NCBI RefSeq assembly: GCF_014805685.1 | Contig: NC_060905.1 | Span: 139,001 to 203,000, forward strand | DNA: 64,000 nucleotides | From: Silurus meridionalis | Lineage: Eukaryota > Chordata > Actinopteri > Siluriformes > Siluridae | Direction: 5' to 3' | In this document: piece by piece, positions 20,897 to 34,260 of the stretch | Position numbering within the stretch: position 1 is the first letter of the stretch | Layout of the letters: the number at the start of each line of letters is the position of its first letter | Translations under genes and position numbers: made by a program | Notes under the pieces: model-generated | Databases searched by the model: none | Told to the model about the DNA's origin: nothing | Seen by the model: the letters and a program-made list of their open reading frames with translations, nothing else

Positions 20897-21835
20897 ATGG
20901 ATGTTATTAATGTTACATATTTAACACTAGAAGGACATGTGGATTTACAGAATTATAGATATGTTTATTTTTTAATCACTCTCACAGTGTACATGTGTAT
21001 TATTGTGTTTAATACTGTTGTCATTTCTGTTATATTCATGAACAAACATCTACATGAGCCCATGTACATTTTTATTGCTGCTTTACTTTGTAATGCTCTT
21101 TTTGGAGCGACTGCTCTTTACCCTAAACTGCTTAGTGATTTACTGTCTGAAAAACCAATGGTTACTTTGGAAATGTGTTTATTTCAGGCATTTTGTATGT
21201 ACACATATGTTACATCAGAATTTGCACTGTTATCAGCTATGGCCTATGACAGATATGTGTCCATCTGTAAACCATTACAATATGCTACTCTTGTAAAAAT
21301 GTCAACTGTCAGAAAGCTTTTATTCTTTTCATGGTTTTTGCCTTGCAGTGAAATTGGTATAGGGGCTATACTAATATCACAACTTCCACTGTGTAAATTT
21401 AAAGTGGACAGAATATATTGCGATTCTTACTCAGTTATCAAATTAAGCTGTAGAGAAATATCTCTTAATAACTTGTATGGACTTTTTATTTTCATCATCG
21501 CTGTATTTCCTCCAGTGATCTTCGTAATTTTCTCGTATGTCAGAATACTTTCTGTGTGTGTGAAGAATTCTAAAGATTTCAGAAGAAAAGCTTTACAGAC
21601 CTGTTTACCACATCTGCTCATTTTTATAATTTTTTTTGTTAACATTTGTTTTGAAATTGTTAATAACAGACTGGAATCTACTCAAATTCCCATTATTTCC
21701 ATGATCCTGTCAGTTGAATTTTTACTCATCCCTCCTTTATTCAATCCCATAATATATGGGTTAAAACTGCAGGAGATTTGGAAAAGCACCAGGAGACTAA
21801 TTTCATGGAAAAAGAGGACTCAGGTTTCTTTTTAA
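20897..21835 (+). CDS. Olfactory receptor OR2, intact
   Basis: An intact 312-residue fish type-I olfactory receptor in one coding exon. It should act as an odorant-activated G-protein-coupled receptor in the ciliary membrane of olfactory neurons. The order is a short extracellular N-terminus with NVT (5-7), TM1 (about 23-48), HEPMY (53-57), TM2, Cys94 before TM3, MAYDRYVSICKPL (115-127), loop 2 cysteines 166, 175 and 185, TM5 with PPVIF, KALQTCLPHLL (231-241) entering TM6, and PPLFNPIIYGLK (279-290) in TM7. The tail is short and basic. The start is the same ATG as in OR1 and OR3. Relative to OR3 one His codon in the loop before TM7 is missing and seven codons differ. The family resembles delta-group fish ORs; the group is my inference. 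Confidence 0.95.
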   Translation: MDVINVTYLTLEGHVDLQNYRYVYFLITLTVYMCIIVFNTVVISVIFMNKHLHEPMYIFIAALLCNALFGATALYPKLLSDLLSEKPMVTLEMCLFQAFCMYTYVTSEFALLSAMAYDRYVSICKPLQYATLVKMSTVRKLLFFSWFLPCSEIGIGAILISQLPLCKFKVDRIYCDSYSVIKLSCREISLNNLYGLFIFIIAVFPPVIFVIFSYVRILSVCVKNSKDFRRKALQTCLPHLLIFIIFFVNICFEIVNNRLESTQIPIISMILSVEFLLIPPLFNPIIYGLKLQEIWKSTRRLISWKKRTQVSF

Positions 21836-23575
21836 TATTTTGCCTCATTATTATTATTATTATTATTATTATAACACATGCTGAAATGAATGGAACTGAA
21901 TGCTATTTTTATGGAGACAGGCATAATTTCTTAATAAAAACCTAATGCAGAATCATCTTTAAAAAAACTACAAATAAATGAATGTATTCAATGAATATAT
22001 TTATTTTGATTGTGCTCACATCTCATACAATTTACATCTATTAAAATGCAAAAACTAAATTTGTAATTTAAAATGCCATTATTTAGTATTACAATTTGAA
22101 CTCAACAGTGTTATTGTAGCAAATATATTATTCAGTATGTAGAAATAAATCAAATGCATTTAACTGTTGGATTTGGGTGATGTGTTGGGTTCTGAATATA
22201 TAATTATTATGAATTTGAAGATGGAATTCTGTCATCTCAAATTCATCTTCTGATTTTAACCACAGGTCTTCAATGTATAAATGGCCTTACTGTTATAATA
22301 TGTTCAGAGGAAACTGTAGATTCATGTAGTCACAATGATGGGTTAATAGTAAGTGTATGTATGTGCACTTGTGTATGCAGTCTGATGCAGTGATTACTTA
22401 GACAAATTCTACATTGCTACAGACACATTGAAAAACATATGGGATTTAGGAACATTTGAACAGTTACCAGATAATTTTATTTAAATGCTAAAATATGTAC
22501 ATGACCTGTATATACTGTATATTCTGTATCATAAATATTTAGCACATTAGCAAAGTTTTTTTTTTTTTTAATCAAATAAGTGTCGGGATTTACAGAGCAA
22601 TTTATGCAATCCTAAATTCTAGCTTTCTGACTAAACAGTTGGGTTTTATACAGATTACAATGTGTTTGAGTTCAGGTGAGCTGCAATGTAAAACAAAATC
22701 TGTAAAAAAAAACGGAAAAAAGTCTGGCAGCAGGGCTTCCAGAGGTAATCCGTTAAATTACAGAAATAACCATTTTACAAAATTACTAGCAAAAAACTGT
22801 AAAAATATAAAATAGACTTTATGGTCAAAAGTACTTAAATTACAGGATATTACTGTTGATAAATATTTTTTTAACTTTATAAAAACAGATAAATTCTGTC
22901 AAATAACAGAAAAACAACCAACTGTCAGGTTAATCACCATAAATTTAAGGTTTTAATTAGTTATTTAATAAAACTGATCTGTCCATTTACATTAATTTAC
23001 TGTAAAAGTATAGTTTTCCTCATGTACAATAACGATGAAATAAATCCAAAAAGCACATATTTGAAAACGATTTGTATATTTAATCTCTGTAAATTAAAAT
23101 GCATTTACTGTGTAAATACAATCATTAATTAAAATAATCAAAAAATGTTGTATAAAAATATACTAAATTCATAATACACACACAAACGTCTGTAGATACG
23201 TCTTAATAGTTCATTTTCCAGACATATTACAGTTTCACATGTTCTGACAGTGGAGCAGTGAGCTTTACTGTATATTCTGTACTTATAAAAGAATCCTGTA
23301 CATTCACAATGTTAATAATTGAACAGAAGCACTGTATGTAAAGTTAAATGAACAATCGGATTATAGAAAATAAGAGCATGCAAAAATACCTACATAACAT
23401 GGCAATTGCTGTAAACCTTTATACATTTACAATGACATTTTATCTAAAGCAACATACCAAATCCAAGTGAGTCTGACACAGTAGACACAGCAGTTTATAT
23501 AAAAAATAAAATAAAGTGAGGTGCACTCTTTAGCTTGTTGAAGATCAGTTTTAGTGCCATAGGCTGGATTAGCTG

Positions 23576-24008
23576 AGACCAGTGAGACCAGCAGGGGGTG
23601 CTCACCCTGTGGTCTGTGTGGGTCCTAACACCCCAGTATAGTGACGGGGACACTATACTGTAAAAAAAATTAAAAAAAGCACCGTCCTTGGATGAGACGT
23701 TAAACCGAGGTCCTGACTCTCTGTGGTCATTAAAAATCCCAGGATGTCTTTCGAAAAACGAGTAGGGTGTGCCCGGCATCCTGGCCAAACTTGCCCGCTG
23801 GCCTACTTAATCATCCCTCATATTAATTGGCTATATCCTCTATCTCCTCTCCACTAATATGCTGGTGTGTGGTGGGCGTTCTGGCGCAATATGGCTGCCG
23901 TCGCATCATCCAGGTGGATGCTGCACATTGGTGGTGGTTGAGGAGAATCCCCCTTTCATATGTAAAGCGCTTTGAGTGCTGCAGAAAAGCGCTATATAAA
24001 TGTAACGA

Positions 24009-24041
<33 letters not shown>

Positions 24042-24046
24042 GCTGC
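23576..24046 (+). mobile_element. SINE-like element with (ATT)n tail
   Basis: A 471-base insertion flanked by a perfect 15-base duplication, AGGCTGGATTAGCTG (23561-23575 and 24047-24061). It contains the block GATGAGACGTTAAACCGAGG and ends with AAGCGCTATATAAATGTAA and then (ATT)n, a tail type shared by fish SINEs and L2-like LINEs. I recognise it as a dispersed fish repeat, but I see no clear tRNA head. It lies exactly at the end of duplicated unit A. Confidence 0.75.
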
Positions 24047-24074
24047 AGGCTGGATTAGCTGCATCCTTCTTGTC

Positions 24075-24900
24075 ATGCCGTTCGGCCTTACCAACGCTCC
24101 GGCCGTCTTTCAGGCTCTAGTCAACGAGGTCCTCCGTGACATGCTCAATACGTTTGTGTTTGTCTACCTAGATGATATCCTGATCTTCTCCCACTCCATG
24201 GACGAACACGTCCGGCAGGTGCGTCAGGTCTTGGAGAGACTTCTCAAGAACGGGCTCTACGTAAAACCCGAGAAGTGTGAGTTCCACACCTCACAGACCT
24301 CGTTCCTGGGATACCTGCTTTCAGCCGGTAATATCCGGATGGACCCTGCCAGGGTCCAGGCAATCCGGGACTGGCCGACCCCACCTCCGCCGCCATTTAC
24401 AAAGGTTCCTGGCTTCGCCAATTTTTATCGCCGCTCAGAAGGGCTATAGTTCGGTGGCGGCACCCCTCCACCTCCTGACGTCTTCCCTCCGCTCGTTCTT
24501 TTGGGGCCCTGAGGCTGAGGAGGCATTTCTGGAGCTTAAGCGGCGGTTCACAGAGGCGCCCATCCTCATCTTTCCTGACCCGGCTCGGCAGTTCGTTGTT
24601 GAAGTTGACGCCCGTGTGGGAGTGGGGCGGTGCTCTCCCAGGTCTGCCCTGAGGATAACCGCCTGCATCCTTGCGCCTTTTTTTCCAGGCGCCTTAGCTC
24701 CTCTGAACGTAACTACCCAGTGGGTGAGAGGGAGCTCCTGGCTGCCAAACTGGCCTTGGAGGAATGGCACCATTGGTTGGAGGGTGCGGAGGTCCCTTTT
24801 CTGGTCTGTACCTCCAATCGGCTAAACAGCTCAACCCCCGACAGGCTAGATGGGGCCTTTTCTTTGGCCGCCCAGTTCTCTCTTCGTACCGGCCTGGGAG
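24075..24900 (+). pseudogene. Gypsy pol fragment: reverse transcriptase and RNase H, frameshifted
   Basis: The frame 24075-24449 carries [19 protein letters not shown], the catalytic YLDDILIFS, and SFLGYLLS before the connection domain. The frame breaks near 24400. RNase H-like pieces follow in other frames: [18 protein letters not shown] (near 24520), then [20 protein letters not shown] and [16 protein letters not shown] (24660-24780). The palm domain N-terminal to MPFGL is missing. Several frameshifts exclude a working enzyme. Confidence 0.8.
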
Positions 24901-25079
24901 CCGGAATGTCAAGCCTGATGCGCCTCTAGGGTTCATGCCCTGGAGGAGGAGGAGCCATGCCCAGAGACCATCCTTGCCAAGTCTGTGTCGGTCCACATCC
25001 TTAGTCTCGCTTTGGAGGAGCGGGTCAAGAATGCCCAAGACAGGGGCCCTGTCCCGAGGTTGCCCCACTGGTCTCCTGT

Positions 25080-26482
<1,403 letters not shown>

Positions 26483-26607
26483 ATTTTCTGCCACTTATAA
26501 GGACGCCTGAATCCTCCAGACAGTGCCAGATTGTCTTTAGGATCACTCTCCAGCGTATTCTCTGTTTTGTTTGTTCTTTGTTTCTGACCTGTTCATTCTG
26601 TCCTCCG

Positions 26608-26885
26608 GTCTTGGCTCGCTCGGCTCGCGCTGAACGCGCTCCGGTTTCCGGCTCGGCTCTGCTCTGCTCGCGCTGAACGCGCTCCGGTTTCCGACTCGGC
26701 TCTGCTCTGCTCGCGCTGGACGCGCTCCGGTTTCAACTCGGCTCTGCTCGCGCTGAACGCGCTCGGTTTCGGCTCGGCTCGCGCTGAACGCGCTCCCGTT
26801 TCCGGCTCGGAATCCTCACCCTCTGCGCACATCGGCTCCCTGAATCGGCTCCCTGAATCGACTCCCTGAATCGGCTTCCCGATTC
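26608..26885. repeat. GC-rich tandem repeats inside the gypsy LTR
   Basis: About five imperfect units with the core CGCGCTGAACGCGCTCCGG, alternating with CTCGGCTCTGCTCTGCT, are followed by about four units like TCGGCTCCCTGAA. Unit length varies around 13-45 bases. Confidence 0.8.
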
Positions 26886-27235
26886 AGCTCTGCACAGCCT
26901 TTCTTCCCTGCTTCTTTTGCATCTGCCTTGGATCCTATAACCTGAACTTTCTGACAAGTATGACTGAAAAAGAAATGAGTTAAATTAATCAGGTATGTTG
27001 GAGTAAAATATTTACTCTACTGAAATGTTTTATACAAAGTTAATAATTTTGTGAATTAACAAATTGCTTTTTATCCTTCTATTGTGATTTTATAACTTGT
27101 AAGCTTGTGAGTGCTCTAAACAAGAATTAAATATTATTTTGCCATTGGTTAGAGAGACTGTCTTTTTCTTCTTTTTCTCCTTCTTCTTATAATTGTCAGT
27201 AGAGTATGGGACTTTTATGCTACTTAGTGTTAAAA

Positions 27236-27271
27236 AGTCACCAAGGAGTACGTGTCCAAAAGAGTATAAAT
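27236..27271 (+). promoter_or_regulatory. OR3 promoter module and TATA box
   Basis: AGTCACCAAGGAGTACG (27236-27252) and TATAAAT (27265-27271) lie 105 bases before the ATG, as in OR2. Confidence 0.55.
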
Positions 27272-27369
27272 GTGCGCTATGCTTCTGTGCTTCAACACAG
27301 ATCATCACAGCTGGCAAATATATTGATCTAAAAAAATAGGGTTTTTTCTTTTGTTTTGTTTAGCAATTA

Positions 27370-28311
27370 ATGGATGTTATTAATGTTACATATTTAACAC
27401 TAGAAGGACATGTGGATTTACAGAATTATAGATATGTTTATTTTTTAATCACTCTTACAGTGTACATGTGTATTATTGTGTTTAATACTGTTGTCATTTC
27501 TGTTATATTCATGAACAAACATCTCCATGAGCCCATGTACATTTTTATTTCTGCTTTACTTTGTAATGCTCTTTTTGGAGCGACTGCTCTTTACCCTAAA
27601 CTGCTTAGTGATTTACTGTCTGAAAAACCAATGGTTACTTTGGAAATGTGTTTATTTCAGGCATTTTGTATGTACACATATGCTTCATCAGAATTTGCAC
27701 TGTTATCAGCTATGGCCTATGACAGATATGTGTCCATCTGTAAACCATTACAATATGCTACTCTTGTAAAAATGTCAACTGTCAGAAAGCTTTTATTCTT
27801 TTCATGGTTTTTGCCTTGCAGTGAAATTGGTATAGGGGCTATACTAATATCACAACTTCCACTGTGTAAATTTAAAGTGGACAGAATATATTGCGATGCT
27901 TACTCAGTTATCAAATTAAGCTGTAGAGAAATATCTCTTAATAACTTGTATGGACTTTTTATTTTCATCATCGCTGTATTTCCTCCAGTGATCTTCGTAA
28001 TTTTCTCGTATGTCAGAATACTTTCTGTGTGTGTGAAGAATTCTAAAGATTTCAGAAGAAAAGCTTTACAGACCTGTTTACCACATCTGCTCATTTTTAT
28101 AATTTTTTTTGTTAACATTTGTTTTGAAATTGTTAATAACAGACTGGAATCTACTCAAATTCCCCACATTATTTCCATGATCCTGTCAGTTGATTTTTTA
28201 CTCATCCCTCCTTTATTCAATCCCATAATATATGGGTTAAAACTGCAGGAGATTTGGAATAGCACCAGTAGACTAATTTCATGGAAAAAGAGGACTCAGG
28301 TTTCTTTTTAA
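27370..28311 (+). CDS. Olfactory receptor OR3, intact
   Basis: An intact 313-residue olfactory receptor, the duplicate of OR2, with all family motifs: NVT at 5-7, HEPMY, MAYDRYVSICKPL, KALQTCLPHLL and PPLFNPIIYGLK. Differences from OR2 are A61S in TM2, V105A and T106S in TM3 close to the expected ligand pocket, S177A in loop 2, an extra His in IPHIIS before TM7, E to D in TM7, and K to N and R to S in the tail. I count seven amino-acid changes plus one codon indel against about two silent changes. The gene should be expressed like OR2, since the promoter region is shared. Confidence 0.95.
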   Translation: MDVINVTYLTLEGHVDLQNYRYVYFLITLTVYMCIIVFNTVVISVIFMNKHLHEPMYIFISALLCNALFGATALYPKLLSDLLSEKPMVTLEMCLFQAFCMYTYASSEFALLSAMAYDRYVSICKPLQYATLVKMSTVRKLLFFSWFLPCSEIGIGAILISQLPLCKFKVDRIYCDAYSVIKLSCREISLNNLYGLFIFIIAVFPPVIFVIFSYVRILSVCVKNSKDFRRKALQTCLPHLLIFIIFFVNICFEIVNNRLESTQIPHIISMILSVDFLLIPPLFNPIIYGLKLQEIWNSTSRLISWKKRTQVSF

Positions 28312-28319
28312 TATTTTGC

Positions 28320-28367
<48 letters not shown>

Positions 28368-30002
28368 ACACATGCTGAAATGAATGGAACTGAATGCTAT
28401 TTTTATGGAGACAGGCATAATTTCTTAATAAAAACCTAATGCAGAATCATCTTTAAAAAACTACAAATAAATGAATGTATTCAATGAATGTATTTATTTT
28501 GATTGTGCTCACATCTCATACAATTTACATCTATTAAAATGCAAAAACTAAATTTGTAATTTAAAATGCCATTATTTAGTATTACAATTTGAACTCAACA
28601 GTGTTATTGTAGCAAATATATTATTCAGTATGTAGAAATAAATCAAATGCATTTAACTGTTGGATTTGGGTGATGTGTTGGGTTCTGAATATATAATTAT
28701 TATGAATTTGAAGATGGAATTCTGTCATCTCAAATTCATCTTCTGATTTTAACCACAGGTCTTCAATGTATAAATGGCCTTACTGTTATAATATGTTCAG
28801 AGGAAACTGTAGATTCATGTAGTCACAATGATGGGTTAATAGTAAGTGTATGTATGTGCACTTGTGTATGCAGTCTGATGCAGTGATTACTTAGACAAAT
28901 TCTACATTGCTACAGACACATTGAAAAACATATGGGATTTAGGAACATTTGAACAGTTACCAGATAATTTTATTTAAATGCTAAAATATGTACATGACCT
29001 GTATATACTGTATATTCTGTATCATAAATATTTAGCACATTAGCAAAGTTTTTTTTTTTTTTAATCAAATAAGTGTCGGGATTTACAGAGCAATTTATGC
29101 AATCCTAAATTCTAGCTTTCTGACTAAACAGTTGGGTTTTATACAGATTACAATGTGTTTGAGTTCAGGTGAGCTGCAATGTAAAACAAAATCTGTAAAA
29201 AACGGAAAAAGTCTGGCAGCAGGGCTTCCAGAGGTAATCCGTTAAATTACAGAAATAACCATTTTACAAAATTACTAGCAAAAAACTGTAAAAATATAAA
29301 ATAGACTTTATGGTCAAAAGTACTTAAATTACAGGATATTACTGTTGATAAATATTTTTTTAACTTTATAAAAACAGATAAATTCTGTCAAATAACAGAA
29401 AAACAACCAACTGTCAGGTTAATCACCATAAATTTAAGGTTTTAATTAGTTATTTAATAAAACTGATCTGTCTATTTACATTAATTTACTGTAAAAGTAT
29501 AGTTTTCCTCATGTACAATAACGATGAAATAAATCCAAAAAGCACATATTTGAAAACGATTTGTATATTTAATCTCTGTAAATTAAAATGCATTTACTGT
29601 GTAAATACAATCATTAATTAAAATAATCAAAAAATGTTGTATAAAAATATACTAAATTCATAATACACACACAAACGTCTGTAGATACGTCTTAATAGTT
29701 CATTTTCCAGACATATTACAGTTTCACATGTTCTGACAGTGGAGCAGTGAGCTTTACTGTATATTCTGTACTTATAAAAGAATCCTGTACATTCACAATA
29801 TTAATAATTGAACAGAAGCACTGTATGTCAAGTTAAATGAACAATCGGATTATAGAAAATAAGAGCATGCAAAAATACCTACATAACATGGCAATTGCTG
29901 TAAACCTTTATACATTTACAATGACATTTTATCTAAAGCAACATACCAAATCCAAGTGAGTCTGACACAGTAGACACAGCAGTTTATATAAAAAATAAAA
30001 TA

Positions 30003-30388
30003 AAGTGAGGTGCACTCTTTAGCTTGTTGAAGATCAGTTTTAGTGCCATAGGCTGGATTAGCTGCAGAGGCTTGGTAGTAGATGCTGGAAAGTCTCCTAT
30101 GAGAGCAATACAACAGTCCAGTTTTGAGAGAACAAGAGCTTGGACAGTGAGTTCTGTAGCACGGCCCAAAAGAAAAAGTCTGATCTTCATAATGTTGTAC
30201 AGGGCAAATCTGCAGGATCGGGCCAGTGCAATTTATATATGCGTCAACAATAACACCAAAGAGAGGTCAGCTGGAAACATGAGCAGTTCTGTCTTAGCAG
30301 GGTTGAGTTGATGATCTTTCAACATACAGCAAGATATTTCTGTCCAGGAGGCAAAGATGAGAGCAGCAACTGTCGGGCAATCCAGCTG

Positions 30389-30390
<2 letters not shown>
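30003..30390 (-). mobile_element. L2-like LINE fragment, antisense
   Basis: On the minus strand the frames read KDHQLNPAKTELLMFPAD (near 30290), then LVLSKLDCCIALI and PASTTKPLQLIQPMALKLIF (30040-30125). These are the post-RT blocks of L2-like LINEs. A (GA)n run (30391-30434) follows. In unit A only the last 60 bases of this fragment remain. Confidence 0.7.

Positions 30391-30434
<44 letters not shown>
30391..30434. repeat. (GA)n microsatellite
   Basis: About 21 GA units. The stretch 30435-30778 after it is AT-rich with no recognised feature. Confidence 0.9.
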
Positions 30435-30439
<5 letters not shown>

Positions 30440-31312
30440 GAAAATGTTCATGTTTCTAAATGACAGACCCCATTGTCATGACTCACAAATGTTTGGGAAT
30501 CCCGAGCAGATCCTGCAAAAATGTATAATTTTAACAAAAGAGGGATCATATAATATGCATGTTATTTTATATTTAGTATTGTCCTGACTAAGATATTTGA
30601 CATTTACGACGTTTCCATATGGTCTACAAGGCAAAACACGTCTAAAATTATATATAATAACTACCTTTATGAACCTAAATGGTTTATAAAGGTCTGAATG
30701 GTTATAAATGGTTATATAGATAATCTACGATTCAAACCCTGACACCCTGAAGGACATACCTGATGTAAGACATGGACAAGATAAGATAAGATAAGATAAA
30801 CCTTTATTCGTCCCACAGTGGGGAAATTTCTATGTTACAGCAGCAAGACAAAGAAATAAAAATAGATGCAAATATATATAAAAAAAGAAGAATATACAAA
30901 AAAAATAAAAACAGAAATAAAAATAAAAATAAATAATAATAATAATAATAACAAAGAAATAAAAATAAATGCAAATATCTAAAAAATAATATACATATAC
31001 TACAATACCAGTATATATACAGTACAATGTTATAATACAAATAGGAAAAAAACTAAAGTACGCATTTTAAGTCATGTTTTAAGGTAGTATTGCACGTAAA
31101 TTGTGGGTAATATTGCACATAATATTGTACCTGATTCGTTTAATAATATTGCACACAGATAAAGTTATTGCACATCTTAAAAAGTAATAGCAGTGTTGTA
31201 TGGTGGTGACTGGTTTTACTGGGAACAGCTTTGGTTGTATAGTCTAATAGCAGCAGGGAGAAAAGACCTTCTGTATCGCTCCTTCAGGCACTTAGGATGT
31301 ATCAGTCTGTCA

Positions 31313-32584
31313 CTAAAAGAGCTGCTCAACGGTTTGATACAGGGGGTGGGAGGCGTTCTGCAGCAATGATGATAGTTTTGCTACCATCCTCCTTTCTCCC
31401 ACCTCCTGTACAGTGTCCAGGGGAATCCCCAGGACAGAGCTGGCCTTCCTGATCAGCTTGTCTAGTCTCTTCCTGTCTGCAGTAGATATGCTGCTGCCCC
31501 AGCAGACCACTCCATAGAATATGGCTGAGGCCACCACAGAGTCAAAAAAGGTCTTTAGCTCTCCCTGTACTCCAAAAGACCTTAGTCTCCTCAGCAGAAA
31601 GAGTCTGCTCTGTCCTTTCTTGTAGATTGCCTCAGTGTTGTTTGTCCAGTCTAGTTTGTTGTTTAGGTGAACACCCAGGTATTTGTAAGAGTCCACTCTC
31701 ACAATGTCCGTTCCCTGAATGTTCACTGGTAATAGAATTTGTTTGTGCCTACGGAAATCCACCACCAGTTCTTTCGTTTTCCCCGCATTTATCTGGAGGC
31801 AGCTCCGTTGGCACCAGTCCACAAAGTTCTTTATAAGTCCTCTGTACTCTCTGTCATCATCATTCGTGATCAGACCGACGATGGCAGAGTCATCAGAGAA
31901 CTTCTGTAGGTGACAGGTTGCTGAGCTGAACATGAAGTCTGCAGTGTAGATGGTGAAGAGAAACGGGGCAAGAACCGTTCCCTGCGGGGCTCCAGTGTTG
32001 CAGACAATCATGTCAGACTCACAGTCACGAGTCCTCACATACTGTGGTCGGTCTGTGAGATAGTCCAGTGTCCAGGCAGACAGATGATGGTCCACTCCCA
32101 TGTACACCATCTTATCCCTCAGGAGCGCAGGTTGGATGGTGTTGAAAGCACTAGAGAAGTCAAAAAACATGACTCTCACAGTGCTCCCAGCCTTTTCCAG
32201 GTGTGAAATAGCCCGATCTAGGAGGAAGATGACTGCGTCTTCCACTCCAATGCCAGGTTGGTAGGCAAACTGAAGTGGATCCATTGATGGGCTCACCAGA
32301 GGTCGGAGATGAGTGAGCACTAGCCTCTCCAATGTTTTCATCAGATGCGAGGTCAGCGCTACTGGTCGATAGTCTCCGAAGTCTTTTGGGCGCAGCGTCT
32401 TTGGAACAGGCACCACGCAGGATGTTTTCCATTCCTGTGGCACCTTTCCCAGCTTCAGGCTCAGGTCAAACATGTACAGCAGTATGTCGCACAGCTGGTC
32501 AGCACAGGTCTTAAGTAGCCTGGAGCTGATGCCGTCTGGGCCTGCAGCCTTCCTCGCTTTGATCTTCCTGAGCTCCATTCTCAC
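31313..32584 (-). pseudogene. Rex1 reverse transcriptase, open over 423 codons
   Basis: The longest open frame in the window. RT blocks run in order: [75 protein letters not shown] (motif A), NTGAPQGTVLAPFLFTIY (motif B) and KFSDDSAIVGLI (motif C, FSDD). After these come LVVDFRRHK and the tail region YKYLGVHLNNKLDW to SHPLYQTVEQLF. All catalytic aspartates are present and no stop interrupts it. It is separated from the endonuclease by frameshifts, so the whole element is still defective. It is listed as a pseudogene because the first Met is inside the parental ORF. Confidence 0.85.
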
Positions 32585-32649
32585 CTGGGCTTCTGTAAGG
32601 GGCAGTGTGTATTGGATGGAGTGTTGACTGGAGGAATCGGCAGGGGGAG

Positions 32650-33333
32650 TTAGGTGTGTTGTGTATTGTCTGTGAGCTGATAGCAGTGCAGAGAGGTGGG
32701 GCTGGAGCTGCTTGCTGTGGAAGCAGAGAGGGGATTGCAGCAGGGGGACTGGATGGGGGCAGGGGAGGGTAGCTGATCAAATCTGTTAAAGAATAGATTG
32801 AGATCATTCACCCACTTCTGGTCACCCACAGCCTGAGAGCTTGGCTCCTTGTGACCAGTGATGGTTTTGAGCCCCTTCCATACACCGCTGACATTGTTCT
32901 GCTGCAGCTGATCCTCCATCTTCCTCCTGTAGCATGCTTTTCCTTCCCTGATCTTCTTCCTCAGTTCTCTCTGGACAGTTTTCAGCTCTTCCTTGTTTCC
33001 TGATTTAAACACCCTCTTCTTTTCTTTAAGGAGAGTCTTTATATCAGGGTTAATCCACGGTTTGTTGTTGGGAAAACACCGTACAGTCCTGGTGGGTACA
33101 GTATTCTCCACACAGAAGTTAATGTAGTCCGTAATACAGTCTGTTTGACTGTCAATATCCTCCCCATGTGGACTGCACAATTCCTCCCACATAGTTGTTT
33201 CAAAACAGTCTTTCAGAGCCTCATCGGTCTCATCAGACCATGTCGTCACTGTGCGGGAGGTAGCTGGTTGCCTGCATACAAGGGGTTTGTACACAGGTAG
33301 GAGATGAACCAGGTTGTGATCCGATCTTCCCAA
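32650..33333 (-). pseudogene. Rex1 ORF, linker between endonuclease and RT
   Basis: The frame starts with the last endonuclease motif, GRSDHNLVHLLP (catalytic His), and runs through the linker (TTMWEELCSPHG, FCVENTVPTRTVRCFPNNKP, KKKIREGKACYRRKMEDQ-type block, VWKGLKTITGHK) to NLFFNRFD. A frameshift near 32650 cuts it off from the RT frame. Confidence 0.75.
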
Positions 33334-33583
33334 GGGTGGGAGAGGTGATGAAGCATAGGCCTCCTTTGCGTTTGCATAAAATAATTCCAGTGTTTTATTG
33401 TCTCTGGTGTGGCATGAAACATACTGGGTGAATGTGGGCAGAGTGGAGGATGGAGGGGCATGATTAAAATCTCCAGAGATAATGAGAAGGGCATTTGGGC
33501 TCTGTGTTAACAGTCTGTTAACAACAGAATGCAGGACATCGCATGCCGATTCATCGTCAGCAGAGGGGGGAATATATACGCAG

Positions 33584-34186
33584 CTATCGCGATATCATGC
33601 TAGCGGCTAACAGCTCAATGTCCTTACAGCAGATCTGCTCTTTAATAGTGATGTGACCAGATTTACACCATCTATTATTCACAAACACTGCCAGTCCTCC
33701 TCCCTTTGTCTTACCGCTCTCCATCGTTCTGTCCGCGCGCAGTAAATCAAATCCATCCAGAGCCACGGTCGTGTCCGGTGTTAGCTTGGTTAGCCGTGAC
33801 TCCGTGAACAGCATGATGCTACACTCCCGGAATTCCCTCTGATGCTGGGTAAGAGTCGCTAGCTCGTCCATCTTGTTGGGTAAAGATCTTACATTTCCCA
33901 TAACGATAGACGGGAGAGTTGGTCTGTAACGTCTCCTTTTATTCCGACACATAGCTCCAGCACGGTTCCCCCGTCTTCTCCTTCTTAGCTCGTGGGAATA
34001 TCCTAGTAGCATCCGCATGTTGCGGAATGCTAACAGCTGATCCCTGGTGTAAACAATAGGACCGTGGCTATGAACAGAGTTTCCAGACGCGACTGTGAAC
34101 AAAGTCCAAAGAAGCAGGAAAAGTAGAGCAAACTCGGTGGCTTTGTTTATGTCCATTGTGCAGTTTCCAAATTTACGCGCATACAC
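33584..34186 (-). pseudogene. Rex1 ORF, N-terminal part with endonuclease start
   Basis: It starts MYARKFGNCTMDINKATE with a hydrophobic stretch (FALLFLLLWTLFTVA) and a basic cluster (LRRRRRGNRAG). The first endonuclease motifs follow: IVMGNVRSLPNKMDEL, SIMLFTESRLT and GGGLAVFVNN. It ends at a frameshift. The hydrophobic N-terminus also appears in related Rex1-like copies of this window (for example near 56030) and has no known role that I can name. Confidence 0.7.
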
Positions 34187-34260
34187 TTAAAAAGAAAAAA
34201 AAAACACAAAGTGCCGGAACACTACAAAATAAATAAAAAAAGCACAAACTTTACGGGAGC

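Larger units (their letters stand above)
20487..23575 (+). repeat. Duplicated unit A carrying OR2
   Basis: This unit matches 26959-30062 almost base for base over 3.1 kb, including the upstream region, the whole OR gene and about 1.7 kb downstream. Differences are scattered substitutions, homopolymer changes and a shorter (TTA)n run after the stop. The match ends at GGCTGGATTAGCTG, where a SINE-like element lies. The downstream part (22600-23100) is rich in short TTACAG/CTGTAA motifs and may hold an old palindromic repeat. There is no second gene. Confidence 0.9.
26959..30062 (+). repeat. Duplicated unit B carrying OR3
   Basis: Partner of 20487-23575. It starts directly after the gypsy LTR. 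Unlike unit A it continues without a break into an antisense L2-like fragment at the right end (from about 30003). The (TTA)n run after the OR stop is longer here (28323-28365). Apart from OR3 it holds no gene. Confidence 0.9.
30779..34260 (-). mobile_element. Rex1 LINE, near full length, antisense
   Basis: A Rex1-clade LINE. The 3' end is GTGGGACGAATAAAGG followed by TTATC repeats (on the minus strand, 30800-30779), the same tail as 8369-8625. The 5' ORF region starts near 34186 with the endonuclease start (NVRSLPNKMDEL, MLFTESRL). The endonuclease middle lies near 33450-33580, a linker at 32650-33333 has NNKPWINPDIKTLLKEKKRV, and the RT frame is 31313-32584. Two or more frameshifts separate these blocks. 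The 5' boundary is uncertain. Confidence 0.85.

Noticed and set aside
26593..26957. Antisense frames rich in Arg, Ala and Glu
   Set aside because: They translate the tandem repeats of the gypsy LTR.
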